A DNA stretch of 64,000 bases, taken from assembly GCA_018806985.1 (NCBI GenBank), contig JADANN010000461.1:620001-684000 (forward strand). The letters run 5' to 3'. The notes below the pieces were generated by a model. It saw only the letters and a list, made by a program, of their open reading frames with translations, was not told the DNA's origin and did not search any database. Position numbers and translations under genes: made by a program. Position 1 is the stretch's first letter, and the number at the start of each line of letters is the position of its first letter. Below, piece by piece: positions 59,822-64,000 of this stretch. This stretch comes from Angiostrongylus vasorum. Taxonomy: Eukaryota; Nematoda; Chromadorea; Rhabditida; Metastrongylidae.

Positions 59822-60042
59822 TTACGTGTGGCTTCGGTTGTTGCATGAGGATTTTTATTTCATCTTGAATGTCGCAGAATGCTGGTCGAGTTGATTCTCC
59901 TTGGAGACTTGACATAGCCGGGCTGGAGCTTTCCTCCAGGATAATTTCAGTACCAAATTCCCAACCCCAGAAGGATGAGAGACTTGGTGAACCTGGGGGC
60001 AGGATTGAGCCAGCACTGCGCTCGTGATGATCTCCATCAATA
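59822..60042 (+). repeat. Repeat family D
   Basis: gtgtggcttcggttgttgc, atttcatcttgaatgtcgc and cccaaccccagaagga. Confidence 0.5.
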
Positions 60043-61757
60043 ACACTAAGCTATTTGCTGCCTAGGAATATGTTAATACTATTGAAAGCTCCACAAGATA
60101 TCCGTGGCTTCCGCTCCAGAAGCAATAAAAAAGGGTTTCATAGCAAAGGTGTGTTGTCCTTATTTTTTTGGGCCAGCTAAGGTAAATCTATTCTTAATTT
60201 GCTAAGAAAGGTTTCGTCCAGACTATTGGGAAAATTATGCACCGGAACGTAGTCGTCACACTAAACTAATGAAAGGCAATGATAATTCTTTTCTCTCGTT
60301 TGCTACTAACCTTGTTCTTGAGTGGTATTGGATAAGGAATCCGTTCACAGTTTTAAGGATGTTGCTTAGAATTGTTAAAGCCAACCTTCTTCTGTGAACG
60401 ACAGTTCGACAGTCAACAAGGCCATTTCCCAGCCCGTGCAGGAATTGAACAGGAGGCATCACCTCCATTTGTCTTCTCGTTGGTCACCTAGAGCGACCAC
60501 CAGTTATATCACACCTTTAACGTATCTATCAGAGCTCCTTTATCAGAATTATTTCCTTCTCATTTGTGGAACACGATCAACACCATACTTTCTTTGTTAG
60601 ATCACTTGTTTTTTTTCCTCTTCAGGTGAATGATATCCATAACTGATGTACGGAACTGTGTCGGCGGGCCCTAGTACCCCATCTTAGAGTAGAAATGGGC
60701 TTTGGTTGGTGATCCTAAAGATCATTATGGGAATCCATCTGTGGGACAGAATAAGCAAATGCTCCCTTTTCACCAGCTTCTTTCTCCCTAGCCGCTACCT
60801 ATCAAAGAGCTTGGGACTAACCTGTTCTAGACCGTCTATATAGAAGAAATCCATGGGATTTGGAAGATAAATAGCAGAAAAAAAAGGATTTTCGGTGATC
60901 TTTTGCAACTTAGTGGCGTCTCAAAAATTGGCGCTAATGACGGTCTAATAATGGGCCAAATTAGTGGTATTTAAAGAAACACTCGCATTACCTGCTTGGT
61001 AAGGATGGGTGCTACTCTACTGGTGACCGTGTACAACTTCTTCCTAAGATTTGTGGTGTTACAATTTATAACGTCCTTTGTCTAGAGGAGTTACTCAAGC
61101 ATTAACAACTCAGCGAGTTCGATCTTTGCTTCCATGCCAACTGAGGCGTACGTCGACGTTATGTGACAAATAGGTAGTGAAAAGAGCGGGGAAAGGAAAA
61201 AAGCATTCCTTTGACAACCAGATTTATTCTCTACAACTCTTTATGCAAAGCGGATACACTTTTACTACATCCACGATTTCACTGGCTGAACAACTGAGTA
61301 TACAGTACCAATGAATGACGTTACTATGCGTTGTATTTTTTTATCCGCTATTCTCTAACTTTGTGATCAAACCTGGGTTTAGGAAAAAAAATCGACCAAA
61401 AAGGGGGTTTTTTAACCATTTACAAGGCTCTGAATGACAACAGAATTCAATACGGCCCGATAGAGACCTAGAAATACAGAATAATCGCATTATTAAAATA
61501 CTTATCGATTGATCAGTAAAGCAGTATAGATATCTTCAAGATTTAACAAGGCGAATAACGGAAAAAATCGATATAAACGTAGTCTGGAAGCCTTATAGCT
61601 ACTTCTAAAAATGTTTGTGAGCGTTTCGCAACACGCTTCATTTTCGTTTTCCTGTTCTATGAAGAATTTTGCTACTCCTTCGTGCTCGTTTTTCTTTTAG
61701 GTGTCTCCATTTCTTTTTTCGTGAACTTCGACGTCTGACCTTCCCATAGAGGACGAA
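60043..61757. other. Unassigned intergenic sequence
   Basis: No exon with supporting splice sites and no recognised repeat family. Confidence 0.35.
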
Positions 61758-62030
61758 GGTTTTCGACATTGATCAATCCCTTAGCAGTGCGCCATCTATT
61801 CGACGCCACTGAGCACCGTAGAGATGATTGAATGCATATTTGTCCCATACAGTAATCTGTCATGGCCTGCCGATGTACCAAGTTAGGGTTTTTTTTGTTC
61901 CCTCAAAGAAGTCTGGTGGCAATTCCTCGACCCCAGAGTGATGGGAGTCTTGGTTAGCAAATGTTCGAGATCGAACCGACGACCATGTGCAATGAACGGG
62001 CATCTACGACTAGAGCATTACACACGTCTG
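61758..62030 (-). mobile_element. SINE A, degenerate
   Basis: gacattgatcaatccct, gatgattgaatgcatattt and gagatcgaaccgacgacc. Confidence 0.5.
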
Positions 62031-62955
62031 TTCCAGATGTAGAAGTTTTTTATGTAGAATTGCGAATTCTGAATCTAAAGCAAGAACACACGGTAAGTAT
62101 AGTGCTGGACAGTTGAGTGCAATTCGATTATCTTCAATCTGTGTATGAAGTGGTTGGCATTAGAAACATGGTTCAGGGGGGCATAGCGGACAACTTGGCT
62201 ATGGCTAACGTCAAGCGTGGACCTGAAATTCCTCTTGCTCTTCGTCAATTGTCCATTCGTTGTTAATTATCCGCGTCAAGAGACGTGTGGAACAAAACAA
62301 AGCGCAGGCCAAGAGCATCGGGGCGAACACCGCCGTGCAAACGCGAAGCGCAATCCTTACCGCAGTGGAGACCGATTTGAATATTCCATTCGCTTGCCAA
62401 CATCCACGGAATCTACCCATTCATCTCGAATACTCTGACTTTTTCCTCGTGAGGATCGCCTTCCTGATATCGGTAAAAAATGAAGCAATATCGATCGACT
62501 ATGCGGAGTTAACTCCGCATTATCAAGAAATTAGTTGATGAGCAAAAAGGGCTTATTGTTCGTTTTGAAAAGGCGTAGAAAGCTGGAGGAGACAGAAAGG
62601 GAGAAAAACAGGAGAAACCAACTAAAGGAAAATCAGCCAGCTATTCGGGCGATTACAGAATAAGCTTTTGGAGTACGGTAACGGTACAATCTGCGGAAAA
62701 TGTCATAAGTTGGAGATTCTAAAAGACGAGCACCTGACGTAATAAGTGCTTAACTCAGTGTTTTTTGAGGAGATCTAACGATCGTTCAGATTTTCAACTA
62801 TTTCTTTTTCATATTTGCCTTCTGAATCACTTGTCGTTCAAACTCTGCGTTTCTGTGACGATTGTTATCAATATTAGCATATTCCACGACCACGATGAGA
62901 AATCCGCTCTGTATGTCGAGCGTCTTTACGACGACGTTGACCGTCGCGATCATCG

Positions 62956-63274
62956 ATGAGAATTGTTGATTATTCAACACTTATGCGATATGTCGTAATC
63001 GTAGACACCCTTGTGTGGAGAGCGGCACATTTTCACAATCGCTTTACGCAATATGACAGACGAAAGGTGAGATAATCACCCAATAACCTCTGCCCACATT
63101 CTCGTCCCTGTTCCATCCTCTCATTCTCCTCAGTTGAATGCCGACACTTATCGTAACCACACATGCTCACAGGTAAGTGTGACAGAACCGTCTGGCCGCT
63201 GTCCATTGGAGGTCGTGACGGCGACCGCGAAGTAGTGTGCGGCGAGTTTTTTTCCATTCTTTCATCAGTCGTAA
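62956..63274 (+). CDS. Possible small + strand gene
   Basis: ATG at 62956 has an in-frame stop 18 bases upstream. The frame runs to CGAAAG|GTGAGA at 63066, then acceptor ttctcctcag with exon 63134-63172 (donor CACAG|GTAAGTG) and acceptor tttcatcag with TCG TAA ending at 63274, all in phase 0. The product would be 51 residues, including RYVVIVDTLVWRAAHFHNRF and NADTYRNHTCSQS. The splice sites are good but the protein is short and unrecognised. Confidence 0.28.
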
Positions 63275-63522
63275 TTCTAAAGAGAAATTTGACAGGTATG
63301 GCTCACCAATGGAAGGAGATGATCAGCTTGTGTTCTTTCGTTAAACAAAAGCCGTTCAACCACCGATGTCTCATTGTTCTCCACCGGTGGTGAATTGTTG
63401 ATTTGTTACACAGGAATCAATGGGGCCATTAATGCTCATTATTCGTAGAAATCGACACTTGGCGGGCGGTCTTAGTCTGTTTGGAAATTAATGCCAGATT
63501 TCCGCGTTCAATTTCAAATACA

Positions 63523-63528
63523 TTTATT
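63523..63528 (-). terminator. Poly(A) signal AATAAA
   Basis: tttatt on the + strand, 18 nt beyond the stop of the 63546-63892 exon. The position suits a compact worm 3' UTR. Confidence 0.5.
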
Positions 63529-63545
63529 TAAATTCAAAGTAAAGT

Positions 63546-63892
63546 TTATGGAACAAACTGAAAGTCATTGGAGTCCATCGTTATTTCAGAAGATGCGAAG
63601 CAGTTTGTTTGATCATGGTAGAACTTTAGTTTCCTAGAACTCAGAAATCTTTGGAAAGCACTTTTTGCAACGTCTTGGTTCCTAGAGATTTTTCCAGCGA
63701 GTAGTTGTCGAACTGCACGATTGTTATCGAAGTGGCAGCTGTTTGACAGAAAGACAATGGCCACAAAAACTAATACCAACTTTCGTTTCCCGTATTTCAC
63801 AACTTTAGTGGAGCTTTGTACCCCACTATTCTCCCAGCTGTCGTTGATTGAGTGATGTTGAGCGTTGTTGTTCAGAGGAATTCGTTCCTTTT
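63546..63892 (-). CDS. 3' exon of a single-pass membrane or secreted protein
   Basis: Open frame of 114 codons ending at TAA 63546, entered from an acceptor-like ataaacag at 63893. A polar N-terminal part (QHHSINDSWENSG) is followed by VKYGKRKLVLVFVAIVFLSN, a basic patch plus hydrophobic helix typical of a type II anchor or uncleaved signal. The remainder, including RFLSSRKLKFYHDQTNCFAS, would be lumenal or extracellular. There is no ATG, so the start lies in an upstream exon outside the window. An AATAAA on this strand 18 nt after the stop supports a genuine 3' end. No family was recognised. Confidence 0.5.
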
Positions 63893-64000
63893 CTGTTTAT
63901 CCGTAGTAGCCGCAAAGGCTGTAGTTTCCCCAGAGCGGGGTCTTGTTGATGTCCTAAAAGTGTACTTCTCAGCTATAAACGTTTCACTGTGAATCAAGCC

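Noticed and set aside
1..64000. CRISPR arrays, bacterial operons, Shine-Dalgarno sites
   Set aside because: The sequence is eukaryotic; the repeats are dispersed mobile elements without regular spacers.

Overview
The window reads as nuclear DNA of a nematode, most likely a clade V (strongylid or hookworm-like) worm. Evidence: small exons bounded by worm-style TTTCAG/TTTTAG acceptors and GTAAG/GTGAG/GTTAG donors, long introns full of repeats, many copies of a tRNA-derived SINE, decayed RTE-type LINE pieces, Penelope-like elements, short inverted-repeat elements and dinucleotide microsatellites. Most long open frames are translations of repeats. The real genes were found by joining short exons through consistent splice phases. 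The species is an inference.

Left part (0-10 kb): RTE-type reverse-transcriptase remnants, a 113-bp inverted-repeat element with an 8-bp target duplication, and three + strand exons that end an EGF-like protein (9161-10025).

Centre (12.2-30.0 kb, minus strand): the main gene of the window. Fifteen exons join in phase into a protein with an acidic/helical N-terminus followed by four copies of a domain that I read as BEN (DNA/chromatin-binding). Each copy is encoded by a pair of exons, split at the same place by a phase-0 intron and bounded by phase-1 introns, so the array grew by duplicating a two-exon cassette. A Lys/Glu/Ser-rich linker exon lies between copies 3 and 4. A 7-A run at its end puts copy 4 out of frame, so either the protein ends there or the run carries an indel. 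The 5' exon has an ATG 9 nt after a splice acceptor, as expected for a spliced-leader start. The introns hold SINEs, a Penelope-like fragment and other repeats.

Right part (30-64 kb): the last exon of a neighbouring minus-strand gene (33380-33504); a + strand exon cluster at 35.3-35.97 kb with two possible 3' acceptors; RTE fragments (36, 38.7-40.3, 42.5-43.7 kb); a Penelope-like element with a recognisable RT core and GIY-YIG remnant (44.4-45.3 kb); about ten SINEs; possible minus-strand exons near 52.4-53.1 kb; the 3' half of a second + strand EGF gene (55945-58685: Ser/Thr-rich stalk, helical segment, two EGF domains, stop); and at the right edge a minus-strand exon of a single-pass membrane or secreted protein with a poly(A) signal 18 nt after its stop.

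No tRNA, rRNA, CRISPR or prokaryotic features were supported. Function and regulation beyond domain recognition are not visible. The protein-level calls rest on reading motifs by eye.
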